A stretch of DNA of 53,346 bases, from assembly GCF_004136015.1 (NCBI RefSeq), contig NZ_CP024866.1, forward strand, positions 1-53,346, read 5' to 3'. The stretch is from Pseudomonas sp. ACM7 (lineage in GTDB: Bacteria > Pseudomonadota > Gammaproteobacteria > Pseudomonadales > Pseudomonadaceae). The notes beneath the pieces are model-generated. The model had not been told where the DNA came from, did not search any database, and saw nothing but the letters and a program-made list of their open reading frames with translations. The translations under genes and the position numbers were made by a program. Position 1 is the first letter of the stretch; the number at the start of each line of letters is the position of its first letter. Shown in pieces: positions 27,413 to 36,222 of the stretch.

Positions 27413-28555
27413 TCAGGCGGATACAATAGTTTCCAGAATAGGGGGTAATGCCAGATGAGCGTAGCGGCCGCGCAAGGTGTCGAGAAGCGCCTCTTGCGGC
27501 TTTCTAGAACAATGAAGATATATTTTGAACAGTCCACCAAAACCCATTTCACGATATCGACCCGCGACCTCCTCATCACTTGGTCCGTCCGGCAACCCAA
27601 GATGAAGTGTCAGCTTTTTGCCTTCGACAGCAAATAGAGGCGTCTCCCAAAGAAATTGCGCCGCGCCCACCTTAGGCAGTCGAACAAATAAATAGCCGTA
27701 GTTACCCAGCGTATCGACATCACCACCACGCCGTCTTTTCCATTCGAGAAGTCCATCGTCCGGGCGTGCCAGGCAAGTTCCGATATCATAATAGTCAAAA
27801 CCATTTTCTATCGCCCATTCAAGCGCCATGAACGTGGTAATCGAGTTAATTTCACGTAATTTCTTAGCATCTGAAAATACAACATCGGGGTAGCCGAAAC
27901 GGACGGTGCTCCAGTAGCGTTTTCCTGCCCGGGTAATCACGCACCCAAGATGGCATGCAACAATTTCATCCTCCAGCAGTACTAGATCGAGCCGCCCGGC
28001 GCTTTTTGCCACCCGTTGAACTTCACGGGATTCAATTTGAGAGGCCGCTGCTCCATGCCTTGCGCTGGCATAAGGCTTCAGCATTTCCCGATCTGCGATT
28101 TCAATTTCGTCATCGTTCAAGGCCTGTTTCATACGATAGCGCAACCGGTTCTTGCGCAGATTTCGACGCAACTCGGTATTGTACCTTGCCGTAATATCTT
28201 CAATTGACCGGCTCAGCGGAACGACAGCACTTAAATATTGAGGCACATATAATGCACCCAAGGTCGGCATTTCACTGACCCACACTGTCCGCTCTGAATT
28301 ATCCAACTTCAATTGGCTATTAACCGCTTGAGATTCAGCGCCCAGTAGAACCTTTACAAATTCCCGCTGTGTTTTCCTGCCCACATAGAGAATGTCATAG
28401 GTGCTGTCTTCGCGCAGTTTGAATCTGGCAATTTCCCAGCGCCAAAAACATGCCCTCCCCCCTATATCTTGCAGCCAGGCGAGCGCTTTCCTTAGCTCAA
28501 ATCGCCTTGAAGGAGAGATTAACTTACGTATTAATTCGGCTATGTATTTTTTCAT
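27413..28555 (-). CDS. GNAT/FemAB-like transferase (Acetyltransf_6 type)
   Basis: A 380-residue soluble protein. The central part (RYNTELRRNLRKNRLRYRMK … FMALEWAIENGFDYYDIGTC … WKRRRGGDVDTL) matches the BioF2/FemAB-like acyltransferase fold found in polysaccharide loci, where such proteins are thought to transfer acyl or aminoacyl groups. Substrate unknown. The start is uncertain: ATG at 28555 is taken, with TTG at 28576 as alternative; neither has a convincing ribosome-binding site. The gene is AT-richer than the flanks. Followed after 82 bp by the GT61-like gene on the same strand. Confidence 0.7.
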   Translation of the reverse strand: MKKYIAELIRKLISPSRRFELRKALAWLQDIGGRACFWRWEIARFKLREDSTYDILYVGRKTQREFVKVLLGAESQAVNSQLKLDNSERTVWVSEMPTLGALYVPQYLSAVVPLSRSIEDITARYNTELRRNLRKNRLRYRMKQALNDDEIEIADREMLKPYASARHGAAASQIESREVQRVAKSAGRLDLVLLEDEIVACHLGCVITRAGKRYWSTVRFGYPDVVFSDAKKLREINSITTFMALEWAIENGFDYYDIGTCLARPDDGLLEWKRRRGGDVDTLGNYGYLFVRLPKVGAAQFLWETPLFAVEGKKLTLHLGLPDGPSDEEVAGRYREMGFGGLFKIYLHCSRKPQEALLDTLRGRYAHLALPPILETIVSA

Positions 28556-28827
28556 TTGGTTATTAGCACACTTCAAGGAATGGCCATTTGAGTTTACAAA
28601 TCAATAACCTAACTACTCGAAATGAGCGCTCGACAGCCGAGCACTTTTTTCAAAATATGCGGCGTCTGACAACATTTTGTTGACGCCAATCTTAATGATG
28701 AAAACGACCCCGAACATACCCGTCAAGTCGATAATTCCAACCTGAGTAAAGGTGCTACGTCGGGGTTTTGCAAGATATTTCAGCCGTGTTTTTTATGGCG
28801 CCGGCCAGGCGTCAAATTCTTGTAATG

Positions 28828-29562
28828 TCAGGAATCCCTGTAGATCAACGTGCGTAACAAGAACATCGGATTACCCACCACATAGCGACTGAATAATCGC
28901 TTTGGCTCACCTATTAGCCTGAACAGCCACTCACAACCGATACGACGCACCCATTGCGGAGCACGAGTCACCTTGCCGCCGAGAAAATCTAGAATCGCCC
29001 CTCCGCACACGACCAGACAGGGCACGCCACTATCGGCTAACCTGGCAGCAACGGCTTCTTGCTTGGGCATGCCCATACCCAACACAACCAGTTCCGGCTG
29101 AAACTGCCGGGCAAGGTTTATGTAAGCATCCACCGGCGCGAAACCATGGTGAGCAGAGACTACATTGACCCCAAATAGCGCTTCGCTACGCTGTACTGCA
29201 TTGGCTAGAAAGGGCTCTTCAGTACCCCAGAAAGCCACGCGCCGGCCCTTGAACACGGCCAGTAATTTGGGAATGAAATCGGTGCCATTCATATTCAACC
29301 CCGGCGCTAAGCCGAGTCGACGAAACAGGATGGCCATGCCGGAGCCATCCCTCAATAACACGTCCGCAGCCAGCAGCGCGTTAAAGTAGTCGGTATTGGA
29401 CGCCACCAGATTCATGGCATGGGCATTCGCGAACCCGAGCACTGTCGTCACGTCAGGTCTGGATAACGCATCAATCAATGCTTGCTCGTCATCAACATCG
29501 CTGATCACCCTGAGTTTCTGGGTAATCGTTTGCCAGCTGTGCTGCCAGGATAAAGCACGCAT
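28828..29562 (-). CDS. WecG/TagA/CpsF-family glycosyltransferase
   Basis: A 244-residue GT26 transferase. The family blocks are GSGMAILFRRLGLAPGLNMN then GTDFIPKLL, VVLGMGMPKQEAVAARL, CGGAILDFLGGKVTRAPQWV and GCEWLFRLIGEPKRLFSRY. Members add ManNAcA, Glc or similar residues to lipid-linked acceptors at the inner face of the membrane. The ATG at 29562 overlaps the preceding GT2 stop by one base (TAATG). Donor not deducible. Confidence 0.9.
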   Translation of the reverse strand: MRALSWQHSWQTITQKLRVISDVDDEQALIDALSRPDVTTVLGFANAHAMNLVASNTDYFNALLAADVLLRDGSGMAILFRRLGLAPGLNMNGTDFIPKLLAVFKGRRVAFWGTEEPFLANAVQRSEALFGVNVVSAHHGFAPVDAYINLARQFQPELVVLGMGMPKQEAVAARLADSGVPCLVVCGGAILDFLGGKVTRAPQWVRRIGCEWLFRLIGEPKRLFSRYVVGNPMFLLRTLIYRDS

Positions 29563-30749
29563 TAGTTGTCATCTCGCTTCGAACGCACCCATTCAACCTG
29601 GCGCTTAAGCAAAAATCCGAGATACAGAGGGATTTTCTTCACCGCGTAGAACGGCGCGTACAACAAGGCTGAAAAAGAAATAATCCCGCGACCAAATTGG
29701 CTCCATGCCAGCAAGATAGTCACACCCAATATTGCCACCCCGGAAGAAGCTATCAAGGCTGGCGCCAAAGCTCCCGACAGCATAAATACCAACCATGCCA
29801 CACCAAATACCGCCCCCAAGGCCAACGTCAATAAGGCCAACGGAGGGACCAGCAAATCCAGCGTCATCGCCAGCAGACTCCAGTTACGCTGGCCAATCGA
29901 CTCCACCAGCAACTTTGGCGTATCCCCAAGGATTACCCCTAGATGACCATGTTCCCAGCGCGTACGCTGGGTAGTTAAGCCTTCATCGCTGCGCGGAAAG
30001 TAACTGGTCACCAGAGCATCGGGGCAGAACAAAGGCGACTTGCCGCTTCGGCATAAATCCAGGCCCATCTTCAAATCTTCAACGATGTGGCCACTGGCTA
30101 AATCGATCAACATCAGATCCCGCCAGACGAAAGCCATTCCCGTGCCCATTAGCTGACAGGGCAAACCGAGCCGGGTCCAACCCTGCGGCCGTACCCGATT
30201 CTTCACACACCAGGCAAACTCGGCAAGCCGCACTTTTAGCCCGGAACCTGCTGGAGCAAGCATTAAATTAAGTGCTTGCGCTGGCCGCCCTGAGTCGATG
30301 CAACAGATTGCCAAACGCTCAATAGAACCCTCGGCCACCTGGCAATCCGCATCGATAACAATCATGACGTCCGGCGCATCACTCGCCAAATGACGCACCC
30401 CGCAGTCCAGCGCATAACCCTTGCCACGCTGCTGAACATTGCTGCGTTCCACCACCTCGGCGCCCGCCGTGCGGGCCAGCGCGGCCGTGTCGTCAGAACA
30501 GTTATCCGCCACCACCAATAGACGATCACCCAAAAGCAACTGCGGCCGAATGCTATTTAACGTCGCGACGATGATCGAGGATTCATTGTGTGCCGGTATC
30601 AACACAGCCACCCGCGGTCGCGATCCTTGCGCCGACGAGCGCGACCGTGCAGGTAGGCAGGCCATCAACACCTGCACAAACAGCACTAACACCGGCAGGA
30701 GGATGAGTATCAGCAGTAAGCTGAACAGCCAACTAAGTAATGTGATCAT
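29562..30749 (-). CDS. Membrane-bound GT2 glycosyltransferase
   Basis: A 395-residue protein: one N-terminal membrane helix, a GT-A catalytic domain with VAVLIPAHNESSIIVATLNS, the metal-binding region VIVIDADCQVAEGS and the acceptor block QRTRWEHG (Q-x2-RW), then four C-terminal helices. The topology resembles processive or cellulose-synthase-like GT2 enzymes. The ATG overlaps the previous gene's stop by ATGA. It may extend the repeat unit or glucosylate the lipid carrier. Confidence 0.88.
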   Translation of the reverse strand: MITLLSWLFSLLLILILLPVLVLFVQVLMACLPARSRSSAQGSRPRVAVLIPAHNESSIIVATLNSIRPQLLLGDRLLVVADNCSDDTAALARTAGAEVVERSNVQQRGKGYALDCGVRHLASDAPDVMIVIDADCQVAEGSIERLAICCIDSGRPAQALNLMLAPAGSGLKVRLAEFAWCVKNRVRPQGWTRLGLPCQLMGTGMAFVWRDLMLIDLASGHIVEDLKMGLDLCRSGKSPLFCPDALVTSYFPRSDEGLTTQRTRWEHGHLGVILGDTPKLLVESIGQRNWSLLAMTLDLLVPPLALLTLALGAVFGVAWLVFMLSGALAPALIASSGVAILGVTILLAWSQFGRGIISFSALLYAPFYAVKKIPLYLGFLLKRQVEWVRSKRDDN

Positions 30750-31948
30750 GCTTGCGCCCTAAACAAATTAGCCAACTTGGCCGCTTCGATATCGATGTCG
30801 TGTCGCTCCAGCACCCTCTGATAAGCCGCCTCGCCCATCCGCTGCAACACCTCGACAGGTTGCGCGAGACAGTCCGCCAGCGCCGCCGCCAACTCATCCA
30901 CAGCACCAGCGGGAAACAACCAACCGTTCACACCCTGTTGCACTAACTCGGGAATGCCCGCCACATAGCTCGTCAGTACGGGGCGGCGCAACGCCATGGC
31001 TTCCATGATGACCACCGGCAACCCCTCGGCGAAGCTCGGCAACACCAAGGCCCGCGCCGCAAGAATCTCCGCCCGCACCTGATCGCTGCTGATCCAGCCG
31101 GTAATTCGCACCCGCGCCTGCAAGCCATGCCGTGCAATCAGGGTTTCGATTTCCGCGCGCATTTCTCCATCGCCGGCCAGTACTATTTCGAACTCCACGT
31201 CTTGAGCTGCCAGGATGCGGGCGGCTTCAAGCAGCAAAAGCTGACCCTTCTGCTCACACAAACGACCTACACAAACCAACCGCGGCGTGGATGGCACGGC
31301 AACGGCCGGTACGTCGTGAAACGCCCGCTCCAGGCCACAATGCACCACCTTTACCCTTGCCCAGTGTGCATGAGCCACCCAGCGAAACAGCTGGCTGCGC
31401 CCATAGGAACTGATAGCAGCGACAAAGGCCGCGCGCCGAACTTTCTCGCCCAAATGAATAAACTGCGGTTTGTCGAACTCTTCCGGCCCGTGCACGGTAA
31501 AACTGTACGCCGGCCCACCGAGTACATTGGCCAGCATCACCACCTCGGTTGAGTTGGTGCCAAAATGCGCATGCACATGCTCGGCACCGAACGCCTGCAA
31601 CCACATCAGCACGCGACACGCCTCGGACAAATAAACCAAATGATAGGGCCAGGGGCGATCGGCACGCCGGCCCATGCGTAACGCCAGCCACAGCGCCGAA
31701 AAAAAACGTCGCGGCTGGGCGCGCAGCACCTGCAGCACAGGCACTAACAGCTCTTTGACTCCGCCCTGCAGCACATACTGGGTTTTATCGCGTTCGGACA
31801 CGTCCTCGGCATCCACCAATTCGGCATCCCAGCCACGCAGAGCAATGCGCTGCACCACAAACCCCTGACGTTCCAACGCCAAAATTTCGCGACGAATGAA
31901 GCTATGGCTGACTTTGGGGTATTGATTGATGAAATAAGCGATGCGCAT
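30746..31948 (-). CDS. GT4 glycosyltransferase (WcaL/EpsF-like)
   Basis: A 400-residue GT-B enzyme. The N-terminal domain begins MRIAYFINQYPKVSHSFIRR, as in colanic-acid transferase WcaL. The C-terminal donor domain has RLCEQKGQLLLLEAARIL and the E-x7-E motif in FAEGLPVVIMEAMALRRPVL. Soluble, retaining transferase. It is followed by GT2 and WecG-type genes with overlapping stops and starts (one operon). Confidence 0.9.
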   Translation of the reverse strand: MRIAYFINQYPKVSHSFIRREILALERQGFVVQRIALRGWDAELVDAEDVSERDKTQYVLQGGVKELLVPVLQVLRAQPRRFFSALWLALRMGRRADRPWPYHLVYLSEACRVLMWLQAFGAEHVHAHFGTNSTEVVMLANVLGGPAYSFTVHGPEEFDKPQFIHLGEKVRRAAFVAAISSYGRSQLFRWVAHAHWARVKVVHCGLERAFHDVPAVAVPSTPRLVCVGRLCEQKGQLLLLEAARILAAQDVEFEIVLAGDGEMRAEIETLIARHGLQARVRITGWISSDQVRAEILAARALVLPSFAEGLPVVIMEAMALRRPVLTSYVAGIPELVQQGVNGWLFPAGAVDELAAALADCLAQPVEVLQRMGEAAYQRVLERHDIDIEAAKLANLFRAQA

Positions 31949-32023
31949 AGGAACCAGACTTAGTTGTCGTTGCGGTGGATTATTACTGCAAGTAATCCCA
32001 CAGTAGTACAGGTATCAGGAACG

Positions 32024-32959
32024 TCAACTAGCCACACGGCTGCTGCTATAACTGCCTATCAACACGCCATCTATCTTTTTAAAGGTGTCATCCAGCAGTT
32101 CATAGCGCCTGCGGTACATGGCACGTTTTTTTGAAGCAATACAGTCGAGCGGTTTCCTGGACAGAATCATGGGAATCTCAAAAAAATCTTCGCGCTCTGA
32201 TGGAGTCGCTCCATGCTCTAACCAGATCACATCATAATTTGCCGCCAGTTCTAGAGCTTTGTGAGCGCCAAAATACGGATGACGATGGTGGCGATACCCA
32301 TCCCCTACCGCATAAATTTTTTCAACGCCGATATTGATGGCAATGTATTTAATAACTTCGATCAGAAAGCTTCTTGGCCGAAGGCCTTCAAAGTCTTTTG
32401 TCAGGTCCCTGTAGATACTCAACGACAGTTCACTCTCGACGCCTTTATGTATCCCTTGAACGGCACCGATAAAAATACATAACTCAGTGTCCGTGCGACA
32501 CAAGGTGAAGGCTATCGACGCAATGCGCAGGTCACCCTGAAACAAGTTCAGCACCAGCTCCCCTTCACGCATAAACCATATCGGACGATCCAGCACCAGG
32601 GAACAGCCAGCCGCAAACTCCGACAAATCACTCAGCAGCAAACTGTCACTTCGCCCCAACAGCAATAGCTGCGGACAGCTTTTGGTAACCACTTCGTAAT
32701 GCGAGGCCAATACGCTAAGTTTATTCTTGGGGTTCCAGCTTCTACTGATGTATGGCCAATGAACAACGCCCACACAATCCCCGCCTAACTTCTCAACACC
32801 GGACTCACCCAGAGCGCTCGACATACGCCCGCAAAACAACTTTAGCTCGGACCAGTTTTTTGCAACTAAAACCAGCATTTTAAACTTATTATTCAATGCC
32901 CTTAAAGAATATCCTGCGTGTAAAAAAAACACGCTCTTTAATATCACCCAATTATTCAT
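32024..32959 (-). CDS. VirK/YbjX (DUF535) family protein in the EPS operon
   Basis: A 311-residue soluble protein. DUF535 landmarks are visible: QGIHKGVESELSLSIYRDLT, FEGLRPRSFLIEVIKYIAIN, IYAVGDGYRHHRHPYFG and a C-terminal KKRAMYRRRYELLD. Members in enteric bacteria are linked to envelope and polymyxin responses without a known reaction. I do not recall the family as a standard exopolysaccharide component. It is 7 bp from the preceding GT2 stop, so co-transcription is likely. AT-richer than the flanking transferases. Confidence 0.78.
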   Translation of the reverse strand: MNNWVILKSVFFLHAGYSLRALNNKFKMLVLVAKNWSELKLFCGRMSSALGESGVEKLGGDCVGVVHWPYISRSWNPKNKLSVLASHYEVVTKSCPQLLLLGRSDSLLLSDLSEFAAGCSLVLDRPIWFMREGELVLNLFQGDLRIASIAFTLCRTDTELCIFIGAVQGIHKGVESELSLSIYRDLTKDFEGLRPRSFLIEVIKYIAINIGVEKIYAVGDGYRHHRHPYFGAHKALELAANYDVIWLEHGATPSEREDFFEIPMILSRKPLDCIASKKRAMYRRRYELLDDTFKKIDGVLIGSYSSSRVAS

Positions 32960-32966
32960 ATAAGTC

Positions 32967-33944
32967 TCACTTGTATTCGATCAACGCCGTCTTGCCGGCG
33001 CCGAATCTGTTCAGTAGAAACTTGACTTGCCCGAGCATCTCGGGAAATTTCCCCAGCACGAGAAAGAAAGCCCGCAGCCAGTTTTCGCGCGTGGACCTAT
33101 CGCCCCCACGGGCGAGGCGCACGACCTGCAATGGATAGACCAGCAGCACAAGCAGTCCAAACCATCCCAACACCAAACTCGCGATAACAGTCGCCAGCGG
33201 GACACCCAATCCCCAGAACCAGACACGGCGCGACTCACGCAACCAATGTTGCTCCGGTGCGGCCCCATGTAAAAATGCGCCCTCGGCAAAGGCATAACCA
33301 CCGCGCAGGGTACGCCGCCACCATTGGCCGAACCGGGTCATGGTTGCATCGTGCAAGGTCATTTCCTCGCCCAGACGCCAGATCTTCCAACCATTCCCAC
33401 GCAGACGCACGCACAATTCAGGCTCTTCCCCGGCAATAAGGCCCGGTCGAAACCCGGACGCTTCGGCGAAGGCGTCAGCCCGCATTAGCGCATCGCCACC
33501 ACATGCCTTGGCCTCACCTACCGGCGTATCCCATTCGAAATCACACAGTAAGTTGTAAACCGAGTGCTGCGGAAAACGTTCACGGCGCCGTCCGCAGACC
33601 ACCGCGACGTCAGGATGTGTATCAAGAAAGGCCTGCGCCCGGGGCAGCCAACCCCCGACAACCTCACAGTCACCGTCGACGAACTGCACATAACGCATCA
33701 CCGGCATTAAGCATTGTATGCAGGCAAATCCTTCATTGCGCGCACGCGCAGCCGTAAAGGGAATCGTCATGTCCAACTCGACCACCTCGACCCCAAGCCT
33801 GAGTGCCATCTGCACTGAACCGTCTGTTGATCCAGAGTCGACATAAACAACCTTCTCCGCCGAACCGACGAGGGAAGTCAGACAACGCTCAAGCCGTAGG
33901 CCTTCGTTGCGACCGATAACAACGACACCCATCCCCATAGCCAT
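32967..33944 (-). CDS. GT2 glycosyltransferase with C-terminal membrane helices
   Basis: 325 residues. N-terminal GT-A: VVVIGRNEGLRLERCLTSL then VVYVDSGSTDGS, the metal site FVDGDCEVVGGWL and AGEEPELCVRLRGNGWKI. One or two hydrophobic segments near 245-285 anchor it to the membrane, and the end is basic. Start at 33944 is preferred (GAGTGA 6 bases upstream); a GTG three codons earlier is possible. 7 bp separates it from the DUF535 gene. Confidence 0.86.
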   Translation of the reverse strand: MAMGMGVVVIGRNEGLRLERCLTSLVGSAEKVVYVDSGSTDGSVQMALRLGVEVVELDMTIPFTAARARNEGFACIQCLMPVMRYVQFVDGDCEVVGGWLPRAQAFLDTHPDVAVVCGRRRERFPQHSVYNLLCDFEWDTPVGEAKACGGDALMRADAFAEASGFRPGLIAGEEPELCVRLRGNGWKIWRLGEEMTLHDATMTRFGQWWRRTLRGGYAFAEGAFLHGAAPEQHWLRESRRVWFWGLGVPLATVIASLVLGWFGLLVLLVYPLQVVRLARGGDRSTRENWLRAFFLVLGKFPEMLGQVKFLLNRFGAGKTALIEYK

Positions 33945-33987
33945 GGCGTTCACTCAGCGACGCAATTGAAGTAATCCATCGGGTGGT

Positions 33988-34512
33988 TCATGAGAATTCC
34001 CTCGATTCTGCGTACTTCCTTTTCTTGATAGTCGCAGGCACGCCCACTGCCACCGAGTCGTCCGGTACATCGGTCAGCACCACAGCATTGGCACCAATCA
34101 CGACATTGTTACCAATGCGGATATTGCCCAGCACCTTGGCCCCTGCACCGATATCAACATTGTTACCCATCACCGGAGCAATCGGCTCACTCACATTCTT
34201 GAGGCCCACGACGACGCCATTGCGAATACGGCAATCATCGCCGAACTGCGCAAAGCCACTGATCACGATTCCGCCGAAATGATCGATGACGAAGTTGCGC
34301 CCGACCACAACCTCACACGGCAGCTCGATACCCGTGACGATCTGCACCAGTTTGAAGAGGACTTTGTATATAAAGGAGAACAACTTACGTAACAGTGCCG
34401 GTCGCACACCGTAACGCCAGCGCCCAAAGCGATAAACCACCATCACCCAAAACCCCTGAGCCCCCCAATCTCCGGCGTATGCACGCAAGTCCGCACGTAT
34501 GTTTTCGAACAT
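33988..34512 (-). CDS. Serine-acetyltransferase-like hexapeptide O-acetyltransferase
   Basis: A 174-residue left-handed beta-helix protein: an N-terminal helical part (ENIRADLRAYAGDW, FWVMVVYRFGRW), then hexapeptide repeats from about residue 65 (VVVGRNFVIDHFGGIVISG … VDIGAGAKVLGNIRIGNNVV). The family includes CysE but such copies in glycan clusters acetylate sugars. Likely O-acetylates a repeat-unit residue. 8 bp after the GT2 stop. Confidence 0.85.
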   Translation of the reverse strand: MFENIRADLRAYAGDWGAQGFWVMVVYRFGRWRYGVRPALLRKLFSFIYKVLFKLVQIVTGIELPCEVVVGRNFVIDHFGGIVISGFAQFGDDCRIRNGVVVGLKNVSEPIAPVMGNNVDIGAGAKVLGNIRIGNNVVIGANAVVLTDVPDDSVAVGVPATIKKRKYAESREFS

Positions 34513-34520
34513 AACTGGCT

Positions 34521-35477
34521 CTACCGTGTTGGTTGGCTAGCGAATTTGGTATCACGCAGCAACGCCCAGGTCACACGAGTATGCTGCCAACACGCCCCTA
34601 AAGCGGCCCGACCGCGGCCTTTCAATATCGCCTTGAGCGCCAAAATCAGATCACCCAGACTCACCAGCAGCATATGTGAGGCCAAACCAGGCAGACCGTG
34701 GTGCTTGCGGAAGTACAAAAGCTCACTTTCGATTTGTAACGTGGGTAACTGGCGACTAACCGCATTGAGTTTGTCAACAGACTTGGCACTTTCACCACCG
34801 ATATGCACCACCGTGGTATGCGGGTAATAAACCACCTTCCAGCCCGCCTGTTTAACGCGTTTGCAGTGATCTATCTCCTCGAAGTAAAGGAAGTAGCGCG
34901 GGTCGAACAAGCCAACCTGGTCGATGACTTCACGGCGGATCAGGTAATAGCACCCGGGCACCCAGTCGCACTCACGCACCGAAGCATGATCCCAGGCCAT
35001 GTCGTCGACTCTCTTAACCACAGGGAAAAAGCGTTCAAGCCCTGTACGCGAGAGGAAGACATTCAACGGCGTTGGAAAATAGCGACAGGAGGGCTGTAAA
35101 TCGCCCTCTCGTCCAACCAACCGAACGCCGAGGACACCGCAATCAGGATGAGTCTCCATGTACTCGAGGGTCTTGCTCAGGGTATCCGCAGCAACAAAGG
35201 CGTCGGTATTGAGAAGCAACGCATACTTGCCCTGCAGGTGTTCAACCAATTGATTATTGGCACGCCCAAAGCCAACATTGTTTTCATTGGCCAGTTGCAA
35301 TGCCTCTGGACAAATAGTTGCCATACACTCCAGCGAATTATCGGCAGAGGCATTATCCACCACTAAATAGCGCGTGCGATCCACACTATTGGACTGGCGT
35401 AACGCATTAAACATCGGTTGCAACAGCTCCGCTGTATTGTAATTAACTACCAACACGTCAAGGGGAGCACTAACCAT
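34521..35477 (-). CDS. GT2 glycosyltransferase, rhamnosyltransferase-like
   Basis: A 318-residue inverting GT-A enzyme: LDVLVVNYNTAELLQPMFNA, DNASADNSL, ALLLNTDAFVAADTL, then the FDPRYFLYFEEIDHCKRVKQ block characteristic of dTDP-rhamnose-type GT2 proteins. Start is the ATG at 35477, overlapping the stop of the upstream acetyltransferase by 8 bp; a TTG at 35492 is an alternative. A hydrophobic stretch near the C-terminus may anchor it. Confidence 0.88.
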   Translation of the reverse strand: MVSAPLDVLVVNYNTAELLQPMFNALRQSNSVDRTRYLVVDNASADNSLECMATICPEALQLANENNVGFGRANNQLVEHLQGKYALLLNTDAFVAADTLSKTLEYMETHPDCGVLGVRLVGREGDLQPSCRYFPTPLNVFLSRTGLERFFPVVKRVDDMAWDHASVRECDWVPGCYYLIRREVIDQVGLFDPRYFLYFEEIDHCKRVKQAGWKVVYYPHTTVVHIGGESAKSVDKLNAVSRQLPTLQIESELLYFRKHHGLPGLASHMLLVSLGDLILALKAILKGRGRAALGACWQHTRVTWALLRDTKFASQPTR

Positions 35478-36087
35478 TGGGTTGCTCGCCAAAAAAATGT
35501 TGCGCTCTCATTGCTATAAGCTTCGGTTCAAGTGCCGGGTCGTATACACCACTGCGCTGCCTGATAAGGTCAATCCACGGATAAGTGGCGCTACGCTCTT
35601 CGACTTTCGCCAACACCTCTTCCATTGTACAAATAACCTTGGCTGGATTACCCGCAACCACTACTCCAGGCGGAACATCTTTTACGACTACAGCACCGGC
35701 TGCAACAATCGAATCAGGACCAATAGTCACACGCGGCATGATGATAGAACCATAGCCGATAAAACAATTATCACGTATATCGATAGCGCCGACAGAGTCA
35801 AGTTTTTTACCATAGCGCACCTCGAGCAAGCCGACTATTCCATCGTGACCGAATAGCGTGCAACAAGATAAACCTACATTATTTCCGAGTCGTACTAGTG
35901 AAGGGTCAGTTATATTGGCAGCAGGATTGATCCATACGCCTTTACCGATGGAGTGCAGCCCCCCCCACCGAACCATATGTTTAGCCCATTCATACCCGTC
36001 CGGTTTACAGAATTTTTTATAGAGCGAGGTCCCATGCCCCGTTGTTTTTGCAATATGAGCAATAATACGTTTTAGTAGACCAATCAT
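35470..36087 (-). CDS. Hexapeptide acyltransferase (WcaF/maltose-acetyltransferase-like)
   Basis: A 205-residue left-handed beta-helix acetyltransferase with repeats from about residue 50 (GVWINPAANITDPSLVRLGN, DNCFIGYGSIIMPRVTIGPD, GVVVAGNPAKVI). The C-terminal GNPAK signature is standard for sugar acetyltransferases. Second acetyltransferase in the cluster. Gene is AT-rich compared with the core genome. Confidence 0.85.
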   Translation of the reverse strand: MIGLLKRIIAHIAKTTGHGTSLYKKFCKPDGYEWAKHMVRWGGLHSIGKGVWINPAANITDPSLVRLGNNVGLSCCTLFGHDGIVGLLEVRYGKKLDSVGAIDIRDNCFIGYGSIIMPRVTIGPDSIVAAGAVVVKDVPPGVVVAGNPAKVICTMEEVLAKVEERSATYPWIDLIRQRSGVYDPALEPKLIAMRAQHFFGEQPNG

Positions 36088-36222
36088 CCTGTCAGCCTCA
36101 ATAATTCAGCGATAGACATCTGTGCCAGAGTTAGATACACCCTGATTCTTCATTACCACTACCCTAAGAGTAGACGCTTCCCTAAAATCCAACACTCAAA
36201 TAATCCACACATGCTCCCCCCT

